64,000 nt of DNA. Source: Paenibacillus gyeongsangnamensis. GTDB taxonomy: Bacteria; Bacillota; Bacilli; Paenibacillales; NBRC-103111. Where the stretch lies: assembly GCF_027533625.1 (NCBI RefSeq), contig NZ_JAQAGZ010000006.1, forward strand, positions 248,001 through 312,000, given 5' to 3'. Position numbers and translations under genes: made by a program. The notes beneath the pieces are model-generated. The model had not been told where the DNA came from and did no database searches. It saw nothing but the letters and a program-made list of their open reading frames with translations. Below, piece by piece: positions 46,453 through 55,220 of this stretch (within the stretch, counting starts at the first letter, position 1; each line of letters starts with the position of its first letter).

Positions 46453-47100
46453 GTGTTGGTCCTTAGAAGGTGGGCCGTTGCCATAAAGCCGTCGCTGTGG
46501 AAGGGGGCCAAGCGATTGCTCATGGCGGTCCTCCTCATCATCGGTATCGCCGCCTTTTGGACCGGTTATGTGCTGTGGAGCATGGCCTCTATGCCCGATA
46601 CTTCGCTTCCGAAGCAGGATGCGGGGATTGTGCTCGGGGCTGCGCTTTGGCAGACCACGCCGAGTCCCGCGCTCAAGGAGCGGTTGAATCGCGCCGCGGA
46701 GCTGTATGAGGAAGGGAAAATTCGGAGCATCATCGTCTCCGGCGGCTATGACCGGCCCGACTCGCAGCTGACGGAGGCGGAGGGGATGCGCGATTATTTA
46801 CTGGGGAGAGGAATTCCGGGCCGCGTTATTTTGCTTGAAAACCATGCGACAAACACCTACGAGAACCTTCTCTTCAGCAAACAGATTATGGATGAGCACG
46901 GGTATCGCAGTGCAGTCATCGTTACCCACAGGTACCATGCCGTCCGGTCGCTCGATATCGCCCGATTCCTGGGGTACGATCATCCGGCGGCCGCGCCGAT
47001 GGATTCCAGCGTTCTGATGATGTCTTGGCATAAGAGCCGGGAGACGCTGGCTTACACCAAATGGCAATGGGACAAAATCAGGCTTCGCCTGGGTGTCTGA
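46453..47100 (+). CDS. YdcF/SanA-like DUF218 membrane protein
   Basis: 215 residues from GTG at 46453. One membrane segment at about 22-45, then the DUF218 domain: DAGIVLGAALWQ, SIIVSGGYDR, LLENHATNTYENLLFSK, VIVTHRYHAVRS. The family includes SanA and YdcF, linked to envelope integrity; the reaction is not established. GGAGGAG lies upstream of the GTG. Third gene of the operon. Confidence 0.85.
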   Translation: MLVLRRWAVAIKPSLWKGAKRLLMAVLLIIGIAAFWTGYVLWSMASMPDTSLPKQDAGIVLGAALWQTTPSPALKERLNRAAELYEEGKIRSIIVSGGYDRPDSQLTEAEGMRDYLLGRGIPGRVILLENHATNTYENLLFSKQIMDEHGYRSAVIVTHRYHAVRSLDIARFLGYDHPAAAPMDSSVLMMSWHKSRETLAYTKWQWDKIRLRLGV

Positions 47101-47132
47101 CCGATGCCGTCATGGACCCGGTAAAACGAATC

Positions 47133-47171
47133 AAGCTCCTGTCCGCGTTGCCGCGAAGCAGGAGCTTTTTT
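47133..47171 (+). terminator. Intrinsic terminator after the YdcF-like gene
   Basis: Stem AAGCTCCTG / CAGGAGCTT (47133-47141, 47159-47167) with a 17-base loop and six T. Lies between convergent genes. Confidence 0.8.
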
Positions 47172-47184
47172 GGATGAAATCGGA

Positions 47185-48054
47185 TTAACTGCCCACAATG
47201 ACGCCGCCGTTGACATGCAGCATTTGCCCTGTCATGTACGACGAGTCGTCGCATGCGAGGAAGACGTAGCTGGGCGCCAGCTCCTCGGGCTGTCCTGCCC
47301 GTTTCATCGGCACGTCCGTCCCGAATTTGCTTACCTTCTTCTCGTCGAACGTCGAAGGGATCAGCGGCGTCCAGATCGGCCCGGGCGCAACGCCGTTGAC
47401 ACGGATGCCGCGGCCGACCAGCTGCTGCGACAGCGAACGAGTAAACGTAACGATGGCGCCTTTGGTCGCGGAGTAATCGAGCAAATCCTCGCTGCCCTCA
47501 TAGGCGGTGATGGATGCTGTATTAATGACGGCGCTCCCCTGCTTCAGATGAGGGAGTGCGGCTTTCGTCAAATAGAAGAAAGAGAACAGATTGGTACGGA
47601 ACGTCCGCTCCAGCTGCTCGGCGCTAATGTCCTCTAGCTTCGTCTGCGGGTGCTGCTCGGCCGCGTTATTGACGACGATATCCAGCTTGCCGAACGCCTT
47701 GATGGTTTCCTCGATCACTTGCTTGCAGAACGCTTCCGTGCCTAGGTCTCCCGCCAGCTTCAAACAGCGCCGGCCTTCCTCCTCCACCTGCCGCTTCGTT
47801 TCCTCCGCGTCCTCATGCTCGTTCAAATACGCGATCACGATGTCCGCGCCTTCCTTGGCGTAGGTGACGGCGACGGCTCGGCCGATGCCGCTGTCTCCGC
47901 CCGTGACGACGGCGGTTTTCCCCGTCAATTTGCCTGCGGCTTTATAAGCGCGGTCTTCGAATACCGGCCGCGGGTTCATCTGTGATTCCACGCCGGGCTG
48001 CTGCGATTGATGCTGCAGAGGGAAGGCGGGAGGGGCTGGGGTTTGCGTAGTCAT
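47185..48054 (-). CDS. SDR-family oxidoreductase, general-stress YdaD/YhxC type
   Basis: 289 residues. Rossmann motif VVTGGDSGIGRAVAV, NNAA, catalytic SITAYEGSEDLLDYSATKGA (Ser-Tyr-Lys) and VNGVAPGPIWTPLIPS. The N-terminal extension of about 40 residues rich in Pro and Gln, with PVFEDRAYKAAGKL, is typical of the YdaD/YhxC general-stress subgroup. Substrate unknown. Confidence 0.9.
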   Translation of the reverse strand: MTTQTPAPPAFPLQHQSQQPGVESQMNPRPVFEDRAYKAAGKLTGKTAVVTGGDSGIGRAVAVTYAKEGADIVIAYLNEHEDAEETKRQVEEEGRRCLKLAGDLGTEAFCKQVIEETIKAFGKLDIVVNNAAEQHPQTKLEDISAEQLERTFRTNLFSFFYLTKAALPHLKQGSAVINTASITAYEGSEDLLDYSATKGAIVTFTRSLSQQLVGRGIRVNGVAPGPIWTPLIPSTFDEKKVSKFGTDVPMKRAGQPEELAPSYVFLACDDSSYMTGQMLHVNGGVIVGS

Positions 48055-48154
48055 AGGTATATGGCTCCTTATCAGGGATGTCTATGGAAAAGCTTTCCGA
48101 GCCTTAGCTTATGCCGTCTTGGCCCGATTCATCCCTAACCCCGGAAAGTGCTCG

Positions 48155-48952
48155 TTATCTTGCTTCTCCTTGTACCCGGTAGTGGTACCCGAACAGCTTG
48201 CGAAAGCCCGCTTTCCCATACAGCTTCACAGCCGGCACATTATCCGAAATGACCTGCAGGAATAGATGTGAAGCTCCAGCCTCCAGGCTCCACTCGGCCA
48301 ATGCGTGAAGCAAACCGCGTCCGAGCCCTTGACCGCGCAGCTCCGGGTGCACCACCACATTCGTAAAGCCGGCCCAGCCGTCTTCGGCGACCGCGGTGCC
48401 CAGTGCTGCGCAGCGGGCGCCGTCCATGAGCCGGATGAAGGTGCTGGACGGCTCCAATCGCTGAAACATGCCTTTATAAAAGGAACGACTTTTCTCGCTG
48501 AAGCCTTCCAACTGCAGAAAATGATCAAGCCATGGATCGCCGGGCCTGGATTCAATCACCCGGCTGAATCCGCTTCCGGGTACCGGCCGGGTCGCCGTTT
48601 GACGCAGGGTTTCTTCCGCATCGCTTATCATGAAATCACAAGGGATCTCCATCTCGAAGCCTTGGGCCGCCAGCCATTCGTCCAGTCCGTCCGGCGATGC
48701 GTCGCTGATATGAAACCGCAGCGGGAGGCAGTGTTCTTTGTAAAAGGTCTTCGCCCTCTCGAAGCGCGTCAAATTTGCGGCAGTCGGCTCCCAAGCGCCG
48801 CTGCCGTCCGCAGTCCATACGCTGTTAGCCCGTTTGGTCACGCCTCCCGAGACGCGCAGCACCCACGGGCCGTCCGTCTCCTGCAACGCCGCCGGCCATG
48901 TTCGCAGCGCCAGCTTGTCTAGCTTGGAATAAAATGGCTTATCGTGTGTCAA
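48155..48952 (-). CDS. GNAT-family N-acetyltransferase
   Basis: 265 residues. The C-terminal GNAT domain has the acetyl-CoA loop VVVHPELRGQGLGRGLLHAL (motif A, RGQGLG) and NVPAVKLYGKAGFRKLFGYHYR (motif B). The N-terminal 110 residues are a degenerate GNAT-like half. Substrate unknown. Lone gene on the minus strand. Confidence 0.85.
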   Translation of the reverse strand: MTHDKPFYSKLDKLALRTWPAALQETDGPWVLRVSGGVTKRANSVWTADGSGAWEPTAANLTRFERAKTFYKEHCLPLRFHISDASPDGLDEWLAAQGFEMEIPCDFMISDAEETLRQTATRPVPGSGFSRVIESRPGDPWLDHFLQLEGFSEKSRSFYKGMFQRLEPSSTFIRLMDGARCAALGTAVAEDGWAGFTNVVVHPELRGQGLGRGLLHALAEWSLEAGASHLFLQVISDNVPAVKLYGKAGFRKLFGYHYRVQGEAR

Positions 48953-49369
48953 TATAACCAGCTCCTTGTATAATGATGTATAAATATACAGTAATAATAT
49001 TAAATATACAAAAGATCTTGATCAGGTGATGCGTAAACGGCATGCTTCTTAGAGCCGATTCACGGCAGGAGCACACTTTCGGTTAAGGAATGAAGACGGA
49101 TCCGATCCGGCTGCCTGATTTGCATCTTCCGTTATAACGCTTACTTTAAAGTAACTAATGCACGTAAGGTTCAGTTCTTATCTACCGGCCTCTTTTGTAC
49201 TATACTGATGATAAAAAAAGCCCATTATCGGCACCGCCAATTCGGATCGTTGGCTTCAGATCGCCAAGATGCTCGAACGGGGCATGCTTACTCCCATTGA
49301 GCTTCAGTCGATTCGCGAGAAATGGATGGAGACGGCAGCCGGACGGGAATAGAGAGGGCAAGGTTAGTT
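48953..49369. other. Intergenic stretch with a small C-terminal gene fragment
   Basis: AT-rich between 48953 and 49215. At about 49215-49351 a plus frame without a start codon, preceded by three stops, reads GTANSDRWLQIAKMLERGML then TPIELQSIREKWMETAAGRE to a TAG. It looks protein-like and may be the end of a deleted gene. No family recognised. No promoter of good quality was seen for the GTPase gene after it. Confidence 0.4.
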
Positions 49370-51358
49370 ATGAATTCAGAAATCCATCCACCGGCCTTAA
49401 GGAACGTAGGGATCGTAGCCCACGTGGATGCAGGCAAAACAACGCTTACCGAGCACATGCTTTATGAGAGCGGACGGATCCGCAGCCTGGGACGGGTGGA
49501 CAGCGGAACGGCACAGACGGACTGGCTTGAGGTGGAGAAACAGCGGGGGATCTCGGTGCGGGCTGCCACGACCGAGCTGGAATGGAAGCATTGCCGCATC
49601 AACCTGATCGATACGCCGGGACACGTCGATTTTTCCTCCGAGGTGGAACGGTCGCTAAGAGCGCTGGACGGCGCGATTCTGATGATTTCGGCGGCGGAAG
49701 GCGTACAGGCGCATACCGAAACGTTATGGCAAGCGCTCAGAGCGCTGAATTTGCCTACACTGATCTTTATAAACAAGATGGACCGGGTCGGCGCCGATGC
49801 CGAACGTGTGATTCAAGAAATTCGGGATGTCTTAACGGACTGCGCTGTTCCGGTGCAGCGTCCGTTAGGACAAGAGGATGGCTTCTGCGGCACATCCTCG
49901 ATCTGGGGAAGCGGGAACGAGCACCGTTGTGCCGGGCTGGATGCGGTGGCGGAGAAGCTTGCGGAAACGGACGAAGCCCTTTTGGATGCGTACGTGAACG
50001 GCGAGCCGCTGCCCGGCGAATATCTCAAGGAACGGCTCATTTACTGGACGAGGGGGGGACGCGTCTTTCCGGTTCTGTTCGGGGCCGCCGGCAAAGGCAT
50101 CGGTATCGGCGGGCTGCTGGATGCCGTCGTCGAATTTTTGCCTCCGCCGGAAGGGACCGAGGAAGACGAGCTGTCGGGGATCGTATTTAAGCTGGAGCGG
50201 GACAAGTCCATGGGACGCGTCGCTTACGTCCGGCTCTACGGAGGCTGCATTCGCAACCGGGACGCGGTCCGGAACGCGACGCTGGACACCTTGGAGAAGA
50301 TCACGCAAATCCGCAAGATTCATGCCGGCCAGCATGAGGACCTTGGCGAGCTGAAGGCCGGGGACATCGCAGCCGTCTGCGGCATGAGCCGGGTACGGGT
50401 CGGGGACGTACTTGGAAGCGCCCATCGGGTTCCGCCGGAACATAAGCTTGCGGTTCCGCTGCTGACAGTACAAGCCCACCCGGCCCGGGATACGGACTAT
50501 GCCCGGTTGACGGCCGCACTACAGGAGCTCGCCGACGAGGACCCTCTGCTCGATCTGCAATGGCTGCCGACCGAGCGGGAGCTGCATCTGAAGATCACAG
50601 GGCCCATCCAGCTGGAAATATTGACGCAGCTCCTGCAAGACAGATTCGGACTGCAGGCCGCTTTCGGCAGCCCCGGAGTGATTTATAAAGAGACGCCGTC
50701 CCGCAGCGGATACGGGTTCGTTGCTTACACGATGCCGAAGCCGTGCTGGGCGATCCTAAAATTTCTGATCGAGCCGGGGCTCCGGGGAAGCGGGCTCTCT
50801 TACGCTTCCGTGGTTAAGCCGGAGCGGCTGCTGTCCGGATACCAGAACGAAGTGGAGCGCCGGGTACCGGAAGCGCTGCAGCAGGGGCTGTCCGGATGGG
50901 AGGTAACGGATCTGAAGGTAACGCTCGTTGAAGGCGAGCATCATGTATGGCATACGCATCCGCTCGACTTCGCCGTGGCAACGCCTATGGGTATTATGCA
51001 AGGTCTGGCCGAAACCGGGACTAAGCTGCTGGAGCCCTATCTGCGGTTTCGGCTCAGCGCCCAGGAGGAGCTGGGAGGGAAGCTGCTGAATGAACTCGTG
51101 CTGATGCGGGGCGAATTCGACTCTCCCGTGATTCGCGGCGGGAGATTCCATGTGGACGGCTCTGTACCGGTGGCGACGTCCATGACGTTTCCCGTGAAGC
51201 TGAGCAGCTTGACAGGCGGAAGAGGTACTTTCACGACCAAGTTCGACGGCTACCGGGAATGCCCGGAAGGGATCGAAGCGGTTCGCACTCGGAGAGGCGT
51301 CAACCCGTTGGATACCTCAAAATATATACTAAGCGTGAGAAACGCGCTTAAAGCTTAA
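49370..51358 (+). CDS. TetM-like ribosomal protection GTPase (EF-G-like)
   Basis: 662 residues, slightly longer than Tet(M). GTPase domain with G1 AHVDAGKTTLTEH, G3 DTPGHVDF and G4 NKMD; EF-G-like domains II-V follow, and the C-terminal end (RRGVNPLDTSKYILSVRNAL) resembles Tet(M). The domain-IV loop that in Tet(M) reads YYSPVSTPADF and displaces tetracycline is here HTHPLDFAVATP, shorter and without SPV. So it belongs to the chromosomal TetM-like group, and tetracycline resistance should not be assumed. ATG at 49370, with a weak AAGG site; upstream starts lack one. Confidence 0.82.
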   Translation: MNSEIHPPALRNVGIVAHVDAGKTTLTEHMLYESGRIRSLGRVDSGTAQTDWLEVEKQRGISVRAATTELEWKHCRINLIDTPGHVDFSSEVERSLRALDGAILMISAAEGVQAHTETLWQALRALNLPTLIFINKMDRVGADAERVIQEIRDVLTDCAVPVQRPLGQEDGFCGTSSIWGSGNEHRCAGLDAVAEKLAETDEALLDAYVNGEPLPGEYLKERLIYWTRGGRVFPVLFGAAGKGIGIGGLLDAVVEFLPPPEGTEEDELSGIVFKLERDKSMGRVAYVRLYGGCIRNRDAVRNATLDTLEKITQIRKIHAGQHEDLGELKAGDIAAVCGMSRVRVGDVLGSAHRVPPEHKLAVPLLTVQAHPARDTDYARLTAALQELADEDPLLDLQWLPTERELHLKITGPIQLEILTQLLQDRFGLQAAFGSPGVIYKETPSRSGYGFVAYTMPKPCWAILKFLIEPGLRGSGLSYASVVKPERLLSGYQNEVERRVPEALQQGLSGWEVTDLKVTLVEGEHHVWHTHPLDFAVATPMGIMQGLAETGTKLLEPYLRFRLSAQEELGGKLLNELVLMRGEFDSPVIRGGRFHVDGSVPVATSMTFPVKLSSLTGGRGTFTTKFDGYRECPEGIEAVRTRRGVNPLDTSKYILSVRNALKA

Positions 51359-51372
51359 AGCGCTTCACGGAC

Positions 51373-51407
51373 AATTCCCGATGATTATAGGAATTTTCTT
51401 TTTTTCG
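51373..51407 (+). terminator. Weak terminator after the TetM-like gene
   Basis: A six-base stem AATTCC / GGAATT (51373-51378, 51390-51395) followed by TTCTTTTTTT, 15 bases after the stop. Confidence 0.45.
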
Positions 51408-51548
51408 TTGAACCGGATCGGGCTTGTAGGACGATCCGCTCGAAAAATCGTCACAACTTCCGAAGCGGTTTTTGGTGTGTTCGAAATAATACTATTCAAC
51501 AACAGCTTTGTTGTGTAAAATACCAATACATGGAAAAGGAGGTTAGGG

Positions 51549-52229
51549 ATGATTAGAGCGGTTGTGTTCGATTTCGACGGACTCATATTGGATACGGAAA
51601 CGCCGGAGTTTCAATCGTTTCAAACGATATTTCGCGAACACGGGGCGGAGCTCGCCCTTGACGTTTGGGGCGGCTGCATCGGAACGGGTCATCCGCATTC
51701 AATCCGTACGATCATTTGGAGCAATGCATCGGCCGACCGATCGAAAGAGAGACCGTCCGCGCCCGACGCCGAGCGATATACGAAGAAGCGATACGGGAGG
51801 CCGACATTCGGCCGGGGGTCCGGGAATATATTCAAGAAGCGAAGACGCTCGGCCTAGCCGTCGGATTGGCATCCAGCTCCAAGGAAGCTTGGGTCAGGCT
51901 ATCTGGACCGTTTCGGGCTCACCGGGCAGTTCGATTGCATTCGTACCGGGGATTAAGTCAAGGAAGTGAAGCCGAATCCCGAACTGTATTTGCAGACCGT
52001 ATCCCGGCTGGGGATCGGTCCGGAGGAAGCCGTCGCTTTCGAGGATTCCCCCAACGGGGCGTTAGCGGCCAAACGGGCCGGTCTGTATACCGTCATCGTG
52101 CCGAACGCCGTGACCAAGCAGCTGAGCTTCGGCCGGCATGATCTGAGCATCGATTCGATGAATGACATGCCGCTGTCCAAGCTGCTCAGGCGGTTAGCGG
52201 ATACTTCGACGAAGAGGAATGGCGCATGA
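51549..52229 (+). pseudogene. HAD-superfamily hydrolase (beta-phosphoglucomutase-like), disrupted
   Basis: Three frame segments make one HAD protein. Segment 1 (51549-51686) begins MIRAVVFDFDGLILDTETPE with the nucleophile motif DFDGLILD. Segment 2 (51689-51898) gives SSAFNPYDHLEQCIGRPIER through IRPGVREYIQEAKTLGLAVG and LASSS. Segment 3 (51900-52229) gives YLDRFGLTGQFDCIRTGD, then a TAA at 51954-51956, then VKEVKPNPELYLQ and VAFEDSPNGALAAKRAGL. So one base is lost near 51687, two are lost (or one gained) near 51899, and GAA to TAA fits the stop. All catalytic motifs remain visible, so decay is recent, or the lesions are sequence errors. Ends in ATGA with the next gene. Confidence 0.82.
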
Positions 52230-52777
52230 CCATGTTCAGGATTATAATTATCGGTTCTCCCGGCTCGGGGAAGTCTACGTTCAGCAGGGCGCTGGCGTCA
52301 TGCACAGGGCTCCCGCTGATCCATTTGGATGCGGTTTATTGGAAGCCGGGCTGGGTGCCGACGCCAAAGGAACAATTCAAAGAGTTTCTAGGGGCGCTGG
52401 TCGGCAGCTCCGAATGGATTATTGAAGGAAATTACGGAAGCACTTTGGAGATCAGGCTTCGGGAAGCGGACACGGTCATTTGGCTTCAACTGCCGAGGCT
52501 GCTGTGCGTATGGCGGGTTTGGAAACGAATGTGGAGTCACCGGAGCAGGTCGAGAAGCGATTTGGCCGAGGGCTGCGCGGAAGGCTTTACGAGGGGATTT
52601 TTGAAGCTTGTCCTCTTTGCGTGGCGGTTTCCGGATCAAGGCGCCAAGCGGATTCAAGAGGCGCTCGACGCAGGCTCTGCAGGCAAACAAGTGATTATTC
52701 TCCGTTCGGACCGGGAAACGGCCGATTTTTTAAGGCATGGCATCCAGGAAGATCAGGCATATAAAGGAGGGGCATGA
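52226..52777 (+). CDS. P-loop kinase of FlaR/DNA topology modulation type
   Basis: 183 residues. Walker A IIIIGSPGSGKSTFSRAL, then LPLIHLDAVYWKPGW and WIIEGNYGSTLEIRL, the pattern of adenylate-kinase-like proteins annotated as FlaR-related topology modulation proteins. The lid region is Arg-rich (VWKRMWSHRSRSRSDLAEGC). Actual substrate unknown. Start coupled to the broken HAD gene and stop coupled to the next phosphatase, so the three form an operon. Confidence 0.82.
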   Translation: MTMFRIIIIGSPGSGKSTFSRALASCTGLPLIHLDAVYWKPGWVPTPKEQFKEFLGALVGSSEWIIEGNYGSTLEIRLREADTVIWLQLPRLLCVWRVWKRMWSHRSRSRSDLAEGCAEGFTRGFLKLVLFAWRFPDQGAKRIQEALDAGSAGKQVIILRSDRETADFLRHGIQEDQAYKGGA

Positions 52778-53334
52778 TGCAACATGTTTATTTGATCCGT
52801 CACTGTCAAGCGGAGGGCCAGCCGCCTGAAGCTCCGCTGACGGAGCTGGGAACGCTGCAGGCGGAGCGTTTGCCTTCATTCTTCGCAGACAGGCCGCTGA
52901 ATGCGGTCGTCTCCAGCCCGTTCCTGCGTGCGCAGCTGACGGCGGAGCCGCTCGCCCGAGCGTTCGGTCTGCCCGTCAGGGTGGACGAGAGGCTGATGGA
53001 GCGCGTGCTCAGCAAGGAGCCGCTTGAGGATTGGAGGCTTGCCCTGCAGCAGACGTACGATGACGGCAAACTGCGATTCGAGGGTGGAGAATCGGCGGAG
53101 GAAGCCGCTGCCAGGGGCTTAGCATGCCTGCGTGAGCAAACGCTTTCCAAAGCGCAGCACGTCGCGGTCGTTACACACGGAAACCTGTTGTCGCTGCTTA
53201 TTAGGCAATTTCAGCACGATTTCGGATATGATGCCTGGAGTGTGATGACGAACCCCGACGTTTATTATTTGACGCATGAGCATGAGGTTTGGACCTATCA
53301 GGGTCGAATTTGGCCCGGGTTCGGCTCTTGTTAG
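52774..53334 (+). CDS. Histidine phosphatase family protein
   Basis: 186 residues. Phosphoglycerate-mutase-like fold with the catalytic motif LIRHCQAEG (RHG with Gly replaced by Cys), Arg in SSPFLRAQLTAEPL, Glu in LMERVLS and the second His in AVVTHGNLLSLL. Likely a small-molecule phosphatase. Its stop overlaps the stop of the convergent LysR gene in TTAG. Confidence 0.88.
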   Translation: MMQHVYLIRHCQAEGQPPEAPLTELGTLQAERLPSFFADRPLNAVVSSPFLRAQLTAEPLARAFGLPVRVDERLMERVLSKEPLEDWRLALQQTYDDGKLRFEGGESAEEAAARGLACLREQTLSKAQHVAVVTHGNLLSLLIRQFQHDFGYDAWSVMTNPDVYYLTHEHEVWTYQGRIWPGFGSC

Positions 53335-54206
53335 GCAGACATCAACTGAAGAAAGGCTCTTGCCGCCGCCGGGAGTGCGCGTGAGCTGCTTGAAACTAAC
53401 GTGATGCGCCATGCCGGCAGCTCGGTGCCGACGGGGATCTCGATAAGCGAACCGGTTCTCAGTCCCCCTTCCGCATATTTGCGGTTGACGATGGCGCACC
53501 CGAATCCCATTCGGGTAAGCTCCAGCAGCAGATCGACGCTTCCGACTTCCATCTCCGACTGAAGCTTGACGCCATAGGCGGAAGCGAGATCTTCGGCGTA
53601 AGCCCGGGAACTGCTGCGGGCGGATAGTGTAATCATCGGAAGCTTCAGCAATTCCTTGGGGTGGCGCGGTTCCTCGGACAAAGGCAGGAAGGAGGGCGCA
53701 GAAATGAAAATCAGCTCTACCGGCCATTCGGCATGGATCTGAAGCTGCGCCGCATCTTCGTCTTGCCGCAGGTGAATCAGGCCGATGTCCGCTCCGCCCT
53801 CCAGCAGCATCTGGCGGATGTCTCTTGTCCGTCCGTGCCGGAATCCGAAACGGATGTTCGGATGCGCGGAATGGAACGATTCGATGGCATCCAGCAAATA
53901 ATGCTTTATTACCGCTTCGCTTGCCCCGATCCGGATTTCCCCCCTTTCCAAATCGCCGTACTGCGCCACCGCCCGCCGCCCTTCCTCAAGCAAACGAATC
54001 GCCGGAGCCACGCACTGGAGCAGGGCGCTTCCTTCTTCCGTCAGCTCCACACCCTTGGATTTACGTACGAACAAAGAGGCCTGAAGCTCCTCCTCCAGCT
54101 GCTTGATGGCATAAGTTACGCTGGGCTGGGTCATGAACAGCCGCTCCGCTGCACGCGTGAAGCTTCCCGTTACCGCCGTTTGATAAAAAACAACATACCG
54201 GTCCAT
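53331..54206 (-). CDS. LysR-family transcriptional regulator
   Basis: 291 residues. N-terminal winged helix YQTAVTGSFTRAAERLFMTQ and VTYAIKQLEEELQASLFVR, then a two-lobed effector domain (IRIGASEAVIKHYLLDAIES). I chose ATG at 54206 (MDRYVVFYQ) by homology to the family; a GAGGTGA lies 18 bases off, so the start is not certain and could be at GTG 54227 or ATG 54260. It may control the divergent HAD gene. Effector unknown. Confidence 0.85.
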   Translation of the reverse strand: MDRYVVFYQTAVTGSFTRAAERLFMTQPSVTYAIKQLEEELQASLFVRKSKGVELTEEGSALLQCVAPAIRLLEEGRRAVAQYGDLERGEIRIGASEAVIKHYLLDAIESFHSAHPNIRFGFRHGRTRDIRQMLLEGGADIGLIHLRQDEDAAQLQIHAEWPVELIFISAPSFLPLSEEPRHPKELLKLPMITLSARSSSRAYAEDLASAYGVKLQSEMEVGSVDLLLELTRMGFGCAIVNRKYAEGGLRTGSLIEIPVGTELPAWRITLVSSSSRALPAAARAFLQLMSA

Positions 54207-54343
54207 ATGGTTTATGATATTAATCACCTCTATATCATATTGATTAAACATCGATTTCATTTATCGTTTCTTGATCATTATACTGGAAAAGACAGGGCAG
54301 CAACAGCAGTGATTCTAGAACACTCGGATGGAGGATGGATAAC

Positions 54344-55036
54344 ATGTCGCAGCTTAAGGCCGTCTTGTTCGATCTGGACGAGACGCTCATGGCGAGAGGT
54401 CAGGCGGTGCTTCGTCTCATCGAAAGGATGATTGACGACTTTGGTCCGGGCTTTGGGGTCCGGGATCATGACGAGATCAAGCGGATCGTTCAGCAGGCGG
54501 ATGGCGGAGGCTATCGCCCGAAGCATGAAATGTATGCCGAGCTCGAGGATAGGCTGGCATGGACCGGCGCCCCTGGCTGGCCTGCGTTTCAAGCCTATTA
54601 CCGGCGGGTTTACCCGACGTGCGCCGTGCTTGAGGAGGGCACCTTGGACGTGCTGACCTATTTTCGGGAAAAGGGACTGAAGCTCGGTTTGATTACGAAC
54701 GGAGAAACCGCCGTGCAGCAAAAGAAGCTCGATCTGCTGGGCATCGGACAAAAATTCGATTCCGTCGTGATATCGGAAAGTGCCGGCTGCAAGAAGCCGG
54801 ATCCGCATATCTTTCGCTTGTCGATGAGTGAGCTGGGCGTTTCGCCGAACGCTGCGTGGTATGTGGGCGACCATCCCCGCAACGATGTGTACGGGGCCTG
54901 GTGCGCCGGACTGCGCGCGGTATGGAAATCGGACGTCCATCCGTGGGACGTGACGCTGCCGGTCATCCCTTACGGCATCATTCGGCAGCTGACGGATGTG
55001 ATTAGGCTGTACGAGAAGCGGAATACGGCGGGGTGA
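54344..55036 (+). CDS. HAD-superfamily hydrolase (YjjG/phosphoglycolate phosphatase-like)
   Basis: 230 residues, intact. Motif I VLFDLDETLMA, motif II LITNGE, motif III Lys in GCKKPDPHIF and motif IV VGDHPRNDVYGA. ATG at 54344 with GGAGG 9 bases upstream. Divergent from the LysR gene. Substrate unknown. Confidence 0.87.
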   Translation: MSQLKAVLFDLDETLMARGQAVLRLIERMIDDFGPGFGVRDHDEIKRIVQQADGGGYRPKHEMYAELEDRLAWTGAPGWPAFQAYYRRVYPTCAVLEEGTLDVLTYFREKGLKLGLITNGETAVQQKKLDLLGIGQKFDSVVISESAGCKKPDPHIFRLSMSELGVSPNAAWYVGDHPRNDVYGAWCAGLRAVWKSDVHPWDVTLPVIPYGIIRQLTDVIRLYEKRNTAG

Positions 55037-55220
55037 CGTATGGTTCTTATTTTTTTACAACTAAACGCCCCCTAAAGAACCGATGCCTGTTTATGGTACA
55101 ATAAAAACGGCCGGGGATTTTGAAAATGCGGCGAATGATAATACAATAGACAAAGAAAAAGGAGTTAATCCTTCGCGCATCCGCGTATACTGCTATCACT
55201 AAGTAAAGAGGTGATGGCAC

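Noticed and set aside
49370..51358. Acquired tetracycline resistance gene on a mobile element
   Set aside because: No transposase, integrase or composition break around it, and the domain-IV loop differs from Tet(M). It looks chromosomal.
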